A DNA stretch of 14,403 nucleotides, taken from positions 1 through 14,403 of the forward strand of contig JAXJPR010000038.1 in assembly GCA_036311565.1 (NCBI GenBank), written 5' to 3'. Below the pieces are notes generated by a model. The model ran no database searches, was not told the origin of the DNA, and saw only the letters and a program-made list of their open reading frames with translations. Position numbers and translations under genes: made by a program. Shown one piece after another: positions 1 to 6,846 of this stretch. Each line of letters opens with the position of its first letter. Positions within the stretch are counted from its first letter, which is position 1. The DNA is from Fimousia sp036311565. GTDB lineage: Bacteria > Bacillota > Clostridia > Lachnospirales > Lachnospiraceae.

Positions 1-450
1 ATTTTTAAGAAAATTTATGGTGGAAGTATTGCCAGAAAATTATACAGATTATATGAATACAGAAGTCATGGCAACAGAAAATCAGTAAGCCCCAGCAAAG
101 TAAAATCTCGGCCAAAATCACGCAAAACTCAGATTAAGAGCGAGGATAATGTTATGAAGATTGCAATTCAAGGCTTACGGTCAGTGCAGACAGTTTATTA
201 ACAGTCTTAATGGGTTTCTATTTGCTCCATCCAGAGCAATCTGGAGTCTTATTAGCGTATTGAGAACAATCCTGGTCAGGTGACAGTTGCACCAAAGCAC
301 ATAGATGATACCGAAACGGAAAGGTCCATAATAGATAATGTAACAGATGGTCTGCATGAAAAGATAGATAGGATACTTAAAACTTTGGATAAAATAAAAG
401 TTTATAATGGCATAAAGGTACTCGGCGTATATTGTCCTGAGACAAATTAA
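1..450 (+). other. Degenerate coding traces, no intact gene
   Basis: No complete gene can be supported here. Three short open stretches are visible. One frame is open from base 1 to a TAA at 199-201 and is rich in Lys, Arg and Ser. Another frame ends at a TAA at about 88-90 with a tail reading VLPENYTDYMNTEVMATENQ, which looks like a natural protein end. A third stretch runs from about 262 to a TAA at 448-450 and ends KVYNGIKVLGVYCPETN; it has no start codon with a ribosome binding site and a TAG just upstream. These look like 3' remnants of one or more genes broken by indels, with the left edge cut by the window. I do not recognise the families. Confidence 0.3.
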
Positions 451-505
451 AATATTTTTAGAGGGCAAAAATCATATATTGAAGAATCTAATGGAGGAAA
501 AGTTT

Positions 506-883
506 ATGTGTTTTTGGTGGTTTATGTTTTTATGTAATTTATTGATACCTGCTATTTTTATTATTGCAGGAAGAATGATGTGGAAACATTGTCCCAAAAA
601 AATAAATGGGATATTGGGATATAGAACAAGACGTTCCATGAAAAATATGGATACTTGGAAATTTGCTCATGAATATTGTGGTTGTCTTTGGTGGAAAATA
701 GGTTGGATAATACTGATGCCATCTGTTTTGGCACAAATTCCATTTTTCTATAGTAGTGATAATGTAATCGGAGTTGTCGGGACAATAATCTGTACTATAC
801 AATGTATTATTTTGATAATATCAATTTTTTTAACAGAAGCTGCTTTAAAAAGAGCATTTTTAGAAGATGGGACGCGAAGATAA
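506..883 (+). CDS. SdpI-family membrane protein
   Basis: A small membrane protein of 125 residues from the start chosen here. The conserved SdpI-family block lies at about residues 34-55, with the core GYRTRRSMKNMDTWKFAH. Hydrophobic segments are visible at about 4-21, 63-78 and 86-110. The ATG at 506 is preferred because GGAGG lies at 493-497 with an 8-base gap; a TTG at 479 and an ATG at 491 are in frame but poorly placed for that site. In Bacillus subtilis SdpI gives immunity to the SdpC toxin and sequesters the repressor SdpR. Neither an SdpC-like nor an SdpR-like gene is seen nearby, and many family members have no known role, so an immunity function here is only a possibility. Family assignment is fairly sure; function is unknown. 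Confidence 0.75.
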   Translation: MCFWWFMFLCNLLIPAIFIIAGRMMWKHCPKKINGILGYRTRRSMKNMDTWKFAHEYCGCLWWKIGWIILMPSVLAQIPFFYSSDNVIGVVGTIICTIQCIILIISIFLTEAALKRAFLEDGTRR

Positions 884-1110
884 CATTCCAATTTTTTAAG
901 AAAATGTGGTATGGATGATATGATTTGCGGTTTATTATGGATACAAGTCTGTGATATGGTAATATTTAATGTATAGTGCAATATAAATTGAAAGAATAGT
1001 GAGGTTAAATAAAGCCTCTTTAATAGAAATTCAGAGATATGAAAAAAGAAGCTGAAATGTTTTAAATGAGACTGAATGAATTAAAAAAATATGTAAACTG
1101 AGAAAGTGCT
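884..1110. other. Intergenic, AT-rich, no intact gene
   Basis: Apart from the possible coding trace at 1039-1101 nothing intact is visible. A weak dyad (GAGG near 1002, CCTC near 1016, then a short T run) might end the SdpI-family transcript. Confidence 0.4.
1039..1101 (+). pseudogene. Possible degenerate 3' end of a gene
   Basis: A short reading frame starts MKKEAEMF, meets TAA at 1063-1065, then continues in the same frame as MRLNELKKYVN to a TGA at 1099-1101. The whole reads like a charged helical C-terminus with one nonsense codon. It ends 9 bases before a strong terminator hairpin, where a gene end would be expected. No ribosome binding site and no recognisable family; it could also be chance. 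Confidence 0.2.
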
Positions 1111-1145
1111 ATGGCAGATAGTCGACGGATTATCTGCCATTTTTA
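1111..1145 (+). terminator. Rho-independent terminator hairpin
   Basis: Arms ATGGCAGATA (1111-1120) and TATCTGCCAT (1131-1140) pair perfectly over 10 bp. The stem can extend by three more pairs (one G-U) to a GACG loop. The hairpin is followed by TTTTTAT-like bases on the plus strand. It separates the SdpI side from the convergent TetR gene and could act in both directions. Its design recurs at 9333-9361. Confidence 0.7.
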
Positions 1146-1197
1146 TATTCTGAAAGAATGTTACTCGTATAAAAAAATGGTATATTATTGTTTGTTG

Positions 1198-1803
1198 CTA
1201 AGAGAGTGAATTATAGAAGAAGTGATTCTCTAAACTATTGCCAATTAATTTATAAGTAAGAGTAATTACTTCTTGCATTGTTATGGAGTCTCTGTGTTCA
1301 AACCAATATTCCAAATTACTTGATATAGCGGCAAATACAAAGGAAGCAAAGTAGTCGGCATAAGGAAAATCATCAGGTATATTGTGAATAACCATAAATT
1401 GTGTTTTGAATAAATCAAACATTTTTTTTCGAAAAGAGGGGTCTCCGGAAGAACCTAATAAATGACATAATAACTCTCCATATTTTGTAAAAAAAGTGAG
1501 AGTTGAATTCATAAAATCATTTACACTCATAGGGATAGGTCTTTCTTGTAAGTGAGAGCTGCTATGTTCTTCGGCTATGTTTAAAAAGTCATGTTCTATT
1601 TGTTCTAACAAATCAGTTTCAAACTGATCTAATAAATCATAGATATCTTTAAAGTATTCATAAAAAGTGCTGCGGTGTATACCAGCATTTTTCGAAATTG
1701 CGCCAATTGTGATTCTATCAATGGGTGTGGATGTATATATCTTCCAAAAAGCATCCATAATTTTTTTTCGTGTGGCAGCAGTTATGTTTGGTTGTTTATG
1801 CAT
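1198..1803 (-). CDS. TetR/AcrR-family transcriptional regulator
   Basis: A 201-residue protein of usual TetR size. The N-terminal DNA-binding domain covers about residues 8-58, with the helix-turn-helix around ITIGAISKNAGIHRSTFYEYF, a typical TetR recognition helix (RSTFYEYF). The rest is the helical effector and dimer domain, which is too variable to predict a ligand. The start at 1803 has AGGAGA a few bases upstream on the minus strand. It lies divergent to the remains of an ABC export operon, a common arrangement in which TetR represses the transporter. An inverted repeat in the short gap at 1825-1845 overlaps its own likely promoter, so autoregulation is likely. The regulator looks intact although its presumed target operon is broken. 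Confidence 0.85.
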   Translation of the reverse strand: MHKQPNITAATRKKIMDAFWKIYTSTPIDRITIGAISKNAGIHRSTFYEYFKDIYDLLDQFETDLLEQIEHDFLNIAEEHSSSHLQERPIPMSVNDFMNSTLTFFTKYGELLCHLLGSSGDPSFRKKMFDLFKTQFMVIHNIPDDFPYADYFASFVFAAISSNLEYWFEHRDSITMQEVITLTYKLIGNSLENHFFYNSLS

Positions 1804-1824
1804 ACAGTTCTCCTATAATTATCC

Positions 1825-1845
1825 GACAATATCAAGAAAATTGTC
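1825..1845. promoter_or_regulatory. Probable TetR operator (inverted repeat)
   Basis: GACAAT (1825-1830) and ATTGTC (1840-1845) form a perfect 6-bp inverted repeat with a 9-base spacer, about 20 bases upstream of the tetR start. On the minus strand it overlaps a plausible promoter, with a -10 like GATAAT at about 1819-1824. Position and symmetry suit a TetR dimer site; that the adjacent regulator binds it is inference. Confidence 0.45.
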
Positions 1846-1853
1846 TGTTAATA

Positions 1854-2214
1854 AAATAAGCACATCTTCCATGAAGTAGATGAAACTTGTGATGCGATAG
1901 CAATTATTAAAGAGGGACGAATCGCAGCAGAGTTTAAAACAGAGAATTTGCGAAATATGAAAAATAAAATATATCGTATTACTTTTAAGGAAGAAAGTCA
2001 TTTTGAAAGATTTATTACTTATCCATATCAATTTACTTCTAAAAATAAAAAGAAAAGACGTGTAAAAGTATACTTGAAAGATGGCAATATCAATCAACTT
2101 CTTCAGGATATAGATGGGATGAACATCGAGGAATTTCAAGAGATACCATTTACGCTGGAGGATTATTTTATGCAGTATTATAAAGGAAATCGCATATTTG
2201 AGGAGGTTCGATAA
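1854..2214 (+). pseudogene. ABC transporter ATPase, 5'-truncated remnant
   Basis: Only about the last 120 codons of an ABC ATP-binding protein remain. The frame is open after stop codons at about 1848-1853 and starts directly in the H-loop region, reading KHIFHEVDETCDAIAIIKEG; this is the usual sequence just after the Walker B and D-loop (SSHIF.EVDE.CD). The C-terminal domain then runs to TAA at 2212-2214. The Walker A, signature and Walker B motifs and the start codon are gone, so about 170 residues are missing. The lost part should lie between the tetR promoter region and 1854, consistent with one deletion joining the regulatory region to the 3' part. Its stop overlaps the next gene's start (TAATG), so both were one operon. 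An internal ATG at 1948 could start a C-terminal fragment, but this could not bind ATP. Confidence 0.8.
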
Positions 2215-2958
2215 TGTCAGAAACAGTAATAAAAGTAGAAAACCTCACAAAAGATTATGGAAAGAACAGAGGTATATTCCAAGTTAATTTAGATATAAAA
2301 CAAGGCGAGATCTATGGGATTTATAGGAACAAATGGTTCTGGAAAAACAACGACTATTAGAAATATGATGGGATTTATTCGTTCGGATAATGGAAATGTA
2401 TGCATTTTAGGAAAAGATGCATGGGAAGATGCAACCGATATTAAGAGGCATGTCAGTTATATTCCAGGTGAAATTTCCTTTCCAGCATTGGCTACAGGAA
2501 CAGCCTTTTTAAAAGCACAGGCAGATATGCTGGGAGTGAAGGATTTTACGTATATGAATCGTTTGATTAAGCTGTTGCAGCTTGATCCTACAGCAAACTT
2601 AAAACGTATGTCCAAAGGGATGAAACAAAAAACAGCAATTGTAGCCGCTTTAATGGGTGATAAAGAAATTCTTATTTTAGATGAACCAACAACAGGGCTT
2701 GATCCGTTAATGAGAGATGTTTTTTTTGATTTAATGCGAGAAGAAAAGGAAAAAGGAAGAACTATTTTTATGTCCAGTCAGATTATTGATGAAATGGAAG
2801 AAATCTGCGATAAAGTTGCAGTGATTAATAATGGACACATGATTGGTATTATGGATACATGGAGCTATCGACATGAAAATATGAAAAATTTTATGATAGA
2901 GTTTTCATCATCCGATGAAATGCAACAATTGCAAGGACAATGGAAAGAAGGCTTGTAA
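2214..2958 (+). pseudogene. ABC transporter ATPase, frameshifted and shortened
   Basis: Second ATP-binding gene of the export operon, with AGGAGG at 2201-2206 and ATG at 2214. The first 34 codons (MSETVIKVENLTKDYG...) lead into a one-base excess in the GGG at 2316-2318, after which the correct frame resumes with GFIGTNGSGKTT (Walker A). The signature is RMSKGMKQK and Walker B is ILILDEPTTGLD. The H-loop reads SSQIIDE, so the usual switch histidine is glutamine. The frame ends TAA at 2956-2958 after WKEGL, shorter than relatives. The next frame immediately after reads ACKELYKSK then TAG, which looks like the natural end of such a protein, so an internal C-terminal deletion is likely. An ATG at 2314 could only start a product without the N-terminal strand. 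The frameshift might be a sequencing error; the truncation is less easily so. Confidence 0.8.
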
Positions 2959-2995
2959 AGAATTATATAAATCAAAATAGAAAAGAGGAATTGAG

Positions 2996-3830
2996 ATGAA
3001 AAAAAGAAGTCATGTTTTGTTTGCTATGCCACTTATGAAACAAAATATAAAAAGCAATTGGGTTTTGACAGTCATAATAGTGATTGTAATGGTCCTAATG
3101 AGTACGGTGATTAATTATGCTATAGTATTATGAGTGAAAGTGACAATGCTGTTATCAAGAAGTAGAGGAAGAGTTTTATTCTTATTTGTTTGCAATGGCA
3201 ACATTTAATTCCACTTCCGGGGCGCAGTTATCTTATGAAGATTTTAGTAGTGATACAGATAAAACAGCATATGATAAAGCATTTCAAATGATATCTATGC
3301 AGACTGAACAGGAATTTACAGTAGAAGAACTGGAAGATATTATTCAAACATTAGAGTCTGAAGAAGTATCTTTAGAGAAGTGTGTGCAGCAGTTTGAATA
3401 TATGTATGCACTACAGCAGTCAAAAGGATGTTTTAGTGGTAATGCCCTTACTATGGATGAAATGATGCAGATTATGCTGGATAGTATGGGAATACCATCT
3501 GATTTGATTGAAAACATGAGTAAAATGGATACAGGTAGTATAATCAACCGAATGTATTATACAGTTACTGGGTTACTGCCAATTTTAATCGATATTGTAA
3601 TTGTTGCAAATGGATTAATCGTGAATCAGGTGAATCATGGTTCCATGGCGTACGTGTTGTCAACACCTACAAAGCGTTCGGCAATCGTTATAACACAAGC
3701 AGTGTTTATGATAGTCACTCCCCTGCTAATGATAGGAGTTGTATGTACTTCAAGAATTTTGAGCAATTATGTAATATATGGCGATGGAGAGATAACAGAG
3801 ACGGTGCTGCTTTATTTATTGTTTCAACTA
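2996..3830 (+). pseudogene. ABC-2 type permease, frameshifted and 3'-truncated
   Basis: Membrane partner of the two ATPases. GAGG lies upstream of ATG 2996. The first frame gives MKKRSHVLFAMPLMKQNIKS and a transmembrane segment, then stops at TGA 3131-3133. The protein continues as SIMSESDNAV in a second frame from about 3124, and as EVEEEFYSYLFAMATFN in a third from about 3162. Each change fits loss of one base. The third frame stays open through an acidic extracellular loop and two membrane segments (about 3565-3640 and 3690-3750), then reaches ETVLLYLLF near 3827. There it runs into sequence of the IS3-family element. At least one more membrane segment and the C-terminus are missing. Family call rests on order in the operon and topology. 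Confidence 0.7.
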
Positions 3831-4356
3831 CACAGGAAACTTCCAGTGTTCTGGAAAGTGTCCAGGCAATAATTTTTCTGGAATACAGATCTATAATACT
3901 GGTCAAATAGATAAAACCGTCTATTGTCCAGTGCGTTTCCCACTGGGCCTTTATTCCCATCTGTTTCATATATTTATCAATAGTACGTTCAGAAACAGTT
4001 TCACCAGAAAATTTCAGTTCTCTGGTTATTTTGGGAGCACCATAGTTCTGGTGTGATTCATCATAAATATCCCTGATTTTTTCCTTGATTACTTCACAAC
4101 GTTTTTCTGTGTTAGAAGGAACATGATTCAGCCATGCACGGTATCCGGATTTTAAAACGCCCAGAAAATTCAACATTCCGGAGACGGAACCCAGGCATTC
4201 GTTATCGCCTGTTTCACGTAACTCTTTCTGCCAGCGTGACAGGGTCTGATGACTGATACTAAGATTGGCAGTGCAGCCCTGCAGTCCCCGGTCTCTGTGA
4301 TCGTGATAATACTGGACTGCATCCAGCTTGAATTGTTTGTCATAGTATTTTGCCAT
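3812..4356 (-). pseudogene. IS3-family transposase, OrfA-OrfB deletion fusion
   Basis: Starts at ATG 4356 (MAKYYDKQFKLDAVQYY). Residues 1-56 are the OrfA helix-turn-helix (SISHQTLSRWQKELRE). At about residue 57 (near 4188) it jumps into OrfB, MLNFLGVLKSGYRAWLNH, so the end of OrfA and the OrfA/OrfB frameshift region are missing. The HTH_21-like part (YGAPKITREL) follows. A second gap at about residue 140 (near 3938) joins GIKAQW to WTIDGFIYLTSI, which removes the first catalytic Asp (TDITY motif). The frame then reads DLYSRKIIAWTLSR and ends IS sequence at TINKA. The second catalytic Asp and the Glu are also gone, so it cannot be active. Open frame beyond 3812 is antisense permease sequence. 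Confidence 0.75.
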
Positions 4357-4433
4357 AATGAGCTCATCCTTCAGTACAATACAATTATTGTACCATGAAA
4401 TATATATTTTGGAATTTCTCATTTTGACTTGCA
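3812..4433 (-). mobile_element. IS3-family insertion sequence, internally deleted remnant
   Basis: Remnant of an IS3-family element on the minus strand. The probable left end is near 4433, where the minus strand reads TGCAAGTCAAAATGAG, starting with the TG usual for IS3-family ends. The other end is lost: the element stops inside its OrfB where it meets the permease pseudogene, so there is no second inverted repeat and no target duplication to compare. The element keeps about 620 bp, whereas full members are usually around 1.2-1.5 kb. Confidence 0.65.
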
Positions 4434-4697
4434 CTATTTATATTCTAACATCACCTCTTTTGTATATTTCATAAAGAAAAATCCCTCTTTCTTTTTTATT
4501 TACGAATATTATTTTTTGTATTTCAAATTTACTATATACACTTCAACAAGCTAATTTAATAACTTTCTGAAAATAAAAGATATAAAGTATATAATAAGAT
4601 AAGATGTAAAAAGGTATATTATTTAAACAAATATTTATCTTAGTAACATATTAAGTTTGCAAAATGAGGGATGTATTGTATGAGTAAACGATAAGTT
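4434..4697. other. AT-rich spacer between two insertion sequences
   Basis: No plus-strand gene is visible. On the minus strand an ATG at 4470-4472, with AGAGGG about 10 bases upstream, opens a 12-codon frame MKYTKEVMLEYK that stops exactly where the IS3 end begins. This may be the start of a gene cut by the insertion. A minus-strand promoter-like pair TTGAAA / TAAATA lies about 25-50 bases further upstream. Evidence is weak. Confidence 0.3.
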
Positions 4698-5978
4698 CAG
4701 GGAAACCGTATAAAAAATAATTAGTACAAAAATCACCACTTTTTCGGTATAATAAAAGAAAAGTGGTGATTTTTATGATGGAAATGAAAATGTATTTTTC
4801 AGATTTAACAGATAGCAGAGATAACCGGGACTAAGACATGATCTCGGAAATATTATCGTTATGAGTATCTATGCTGTTTTGTGTGGTTATATAGATGCAG
4901 AAAATATGGAATTTTTTATGAAACTTCAAGAGCCGTATTTTTCTAAGCTGCTGGATTTAAAGTATGGAGTTCCTTCCGCTGATACATTGCTTCGTGTGTT
5001 TGCAATCATAGAGCCTGAAAAATTCATGCAGATGTTTTATCACTGAATCCGAGATGTGCTGTCAACAATACAAAAAAATAATGAACTGGAGCCACAACGT
5101 ATTGCTATTGATGGAAAAGCTGTCCGTGCAGCGGCAGCAAAAGGTGGAAGTATCCCATATATTATATCAGCATATTTAGAAAATTACGGTCTTTCCATTG
5201 GTCAGTTGAAAGTAGGAGAAAAGACCAATGAGATCAAAGAAATCCCAAAACTGTTAAAAGAATTGGATATTGCAGATTGTGTGATAACAATCGATGCAAT
5301 AGGCTGCCAAAAACAGATCGCAAAGCAGATTGTGGAACAGAAAGGACATTATTGTCTTGCAGTAAAAACAAATCAGGCAATTCTGTATGAAGAGATAAAA
5401 GACTATTTTTCTTATGCAAAAAAAGAAGAACCGGAAAAAATCAGTACTTATCAGACAATAGAAAAAAATCATGGACGCATAGAAAAACGGAAATATCTGA
5501 TCTCACCAGAGATTGATTATCTCACGGGAAAAGAAAACTGGAAAAGCTTAAGATCGATTGGCAAAGTGGAAAGCATTCGGGAAATCAATGGAAAAAGAAG
5601 TCAGGAAACAAGATACTATATAATGGATCAGGAAATGACATCTGAAGAAATGTCGCATATCGTACGGGGCCATTGGGAGATTGAAAATAACCTTCATTGG
5701 GTACTGGATGTTCATTTTCGTGAAGATGCCTGCAAGATCAAAGAAGAAAAAGCGATGCAAAATCTGTCATTGATCAGAAAGATTTGTTATAATCTAATGA
5801 AATTGGATAAACGATTTGATAAAAAGAGAAAGATGACCTATAAGAAGATGAGCATGTTATATACATATCATTTAGAGTACGTGGAGGAATTGATTTTCAG
5901 AGAATTGCAGAAAATATTTAAAAATATCCATCCAGGGATTTCGTTTCCCAGATGGATAATTTTTATGCGGTTGCCCTG
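4698..5978 (+). mobile_element. ISAs1-family insertion sequence
   Basis: A 1281-bp element bounded by terminal inverted repeats: CAGGGAAACCGTATAAAAA at 4698-4716 and, read on the minus strand, CAGGGCAACCGCATAAAAA at 5978-5960; 17 of 19 positions agree. It holds one transposase gene on the plus strand. Flanks of 8-10 bases (GATAAGTT left, GATTCTTA right) do not match beyond the first three bases, so no target duplication can be claimed. The element is complete in outline but its transposase is broken. Confidence 0.85.
4728..4774 (+). promoter_or_regulatory. Stem-loop over transposase promoter and start
   Basis: A perfect 16-bp inverted repeat (4728-4743 with 4759-4774) closes a 15-base loop that contains TATAAT at 4748-4753. 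The right arm ends one base before the transposase ATG at 4775 and includes the only purine-rich bases that could serve as ribosome binding site. A transcript from the internal -10 would start in or near the right arm and lack the left arm. A transcript entering from outside would carry both arms and mask the start. Confidence 0.6.
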
Positions 5979-5991
5979 GATTCTTATATAG
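4775..5991 (+). pseudogene. ISAs1-family transposase, broken
   Basis: DDE-type transposase of the ISAs1 (H-repeat) family. From ATG 4775 the frame reads MMEMKMYFSDLTDSRDNRD and stops at TAA 4832-4834; one base is missing there, since the next frame continues with RHDLGNIIVMSIYAVLCGY. A second lesion is TGA at 5044-5046 in FYH*IRDVL, where relatives have Trp. After that the frame is intact: IAIDGKAVRAA (catalytic Asp region), VITIDAIGCQ (second Asp), and a long C-terminal part with VRGHWEIENNLHWVLDV containing the Glu. The frame then runs past the right inverted repeat to 5991; another frame has TAA at 5919-5921, so a third indel near the end is possible. Not expected to give active transposase. 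Confidence 0.85.
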
Positions 5992-6085
5992 AATATATTG
6001 CGAAATGATAGATTTAAAGACGTGTATATGGTAAAATAATCCAGTTACAAGTGAAATGAAAGTCGATTTTATGAGAGGTGTAAAT

Positions 6086-6562
6086 ATGCGTCGTTCAGAT
6101 AGAGAAATAAAAGAATTTCATGAAATGATAGCGGTTATTAAGAAATGTGATGTCTGTAGAGTTGCATTAAATAACAATGGATTTCCTTATATTCTTCCAT
6201 TAAATTTTGGAATGAAGGTAACAGGTCATAAGCTTGAATTATATTTTCATGGAGCAGAAGAAGGAACAAAATATTCTTTGATTGATGCGGATAACCGGGC
6301 AAGTTTTGAAGTGGATTGTGAGCATAGGCTGGTAACGGATATTGAACGTGGAAATTGTACGATGGAGTATGAAAGCGTTGTTGGTCAGGGACATATTGAA
6401 ATGGTAAAAGATGAGGATAAGTATGAAGCATTGCGTATATTAATGAAACATTATCATCATGAAGAATTTCCATTTAATAAAGCAGTTATGCCACAAACAA
6501 AAGTCTTTAAATTAGTTGTAGAAAATATGACAGGAAAAATGAGAAAGAAAAATATTCATTAG
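6086..6562 (+). CDS. NimA-like pyridoxamine 5'-phosphate oxidase family protein
   Basis: A 158-residue FMN-binding split-barrel protein close in form to the 5-nitroimidazole reductase (Nim) group, which usually has about 155-165 residues. The start MRRSDREIKEF and the block CDVCRVALNNNGFPYILPLNFGM are typical; a second strand region ELYFHGAEEGTKYSLI and VVGQGHIEMV follow. ATG 6086 is chosen because AGAGGTG lies at about 6074-6080; an upstream in-frame ATG at 6056 has no good site. Such proteins bind FMN and often reduce or bind small compounds; Nim members can give metronidazole resistance, but most relatives in commensals have unknown substrates. It lies just upstream of the FMN riboswitch unit but outside its control. 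Confidence 0.8.
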   Translation: MRRSDREIKEFHEMIAVIKKCDVCRVALNNNGFPYILPLNFGMKVTGHKLELYFHGAEEGTKYSLIDADNRASFEVDCEHRLVTDIERGNCTMEYESVVGQGHIEMVKDEDKYEALRILMKHYHHEEFPFNKAVMPQTKVFKLVVENMTGKMRKKNIH

Positions 6563-6577
6563 ATTAAGTCATGTACA

Positions 6578-6606
6578 TTGACACATGTAATTTAATATGC
6601 TAAAGT
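6578..6606 (+). promoter_or_regulatory. Promoter of the FMN riboswitch transcript
   Basis: A perfect -35 TTGACA (6578-6583) stands 17 bases before a -10-like TAAAGT (6601-6606). Transcription would begin at about 6613, some 16 bases before the riboswitch stem. Spacing and placement make this the likely promoter of ribU. Confidence 0.65.
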
Positions 6607-6628
6607 GAAAAAAAGCGAAAACAAAAAG

Positions 6629-6742
6629 GTCTTTGGGGTAGGGTGAAATTCCCGACCGATGGTATAGTCCATGACCCTCCATAATTGGAGGCTGATCTGG
6701 TGAAATTCCAGAACCGACGGTATAGTCCGGATGGGAAAAGAC
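6629..6742 (+). ncRNA. FMN riboswitch (RFN element)
   Basis: All hallmark blocks of the RFN element are present: AGGGTGAAATTCCCGACCG near 6640, GGTATAGTCCATGACCC, GCTGATCTGGTGAAATTCCA near 6691, GAACCGACGG and AGTCCGGATGGG near 6725. The basal helix P1 is GTCTT (6629-6633) with AAGAC (6738-6742). It senses flavin mononucleotide. GGGAA at 6733-6737 on the 3' side can pair with TTCCC (6793-6797) of the downstream terminator, giving the antiterminator expected when FMN is low. It controls ribU and the following flavoprotein gene. Confidence 0.97.
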
Positions 6743-6766
6743 AATTTTTATGTTTTAGACGTTCAT

Positions 6767-6781
6767 GTTGCCTACGGCAAC
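6767..6781 (+). other. Small hairpin between aptamer and terminator
   Basis: GTTGCC and GGCAAC pair perfectly around a TAC loop. It sits in the expression platform of the riboswitch and may space or pause the polymerase before the terminator; that role is inference. Confidence 0.45.
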
Positions 6782-6792
6782 CTTAAAAAACG

Positions 6793-6827
6793 TTCCCGGG
6801 CCATAGTTTTGGCTTTGGGAATTTTTT
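6793..6827 (+). terminator. FMN-riboswitch intrinsic terminator
   Basis: TTCCC (6793-6797) pairs with GGGAA (6817-6821), with an inner GCCA / TGGC stem, followed by six T (6822-6827). It lies about 50 bases after the aptamer and 20 before the ribU start, as usual for transcriptional FMN riboswitches. With FMN bound the terminator should form. Confidence 0.85.
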
Positions 6828-6846
6828 ATTTTTAGGAGGTCGTATT

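Noticed and set aside
3715..3811. Minus-strand extension of the IS3 transposase frame
   Set aside because: Beyond TINKA the translation is antisense to conserved permease sequence and matches no transposase pattern.
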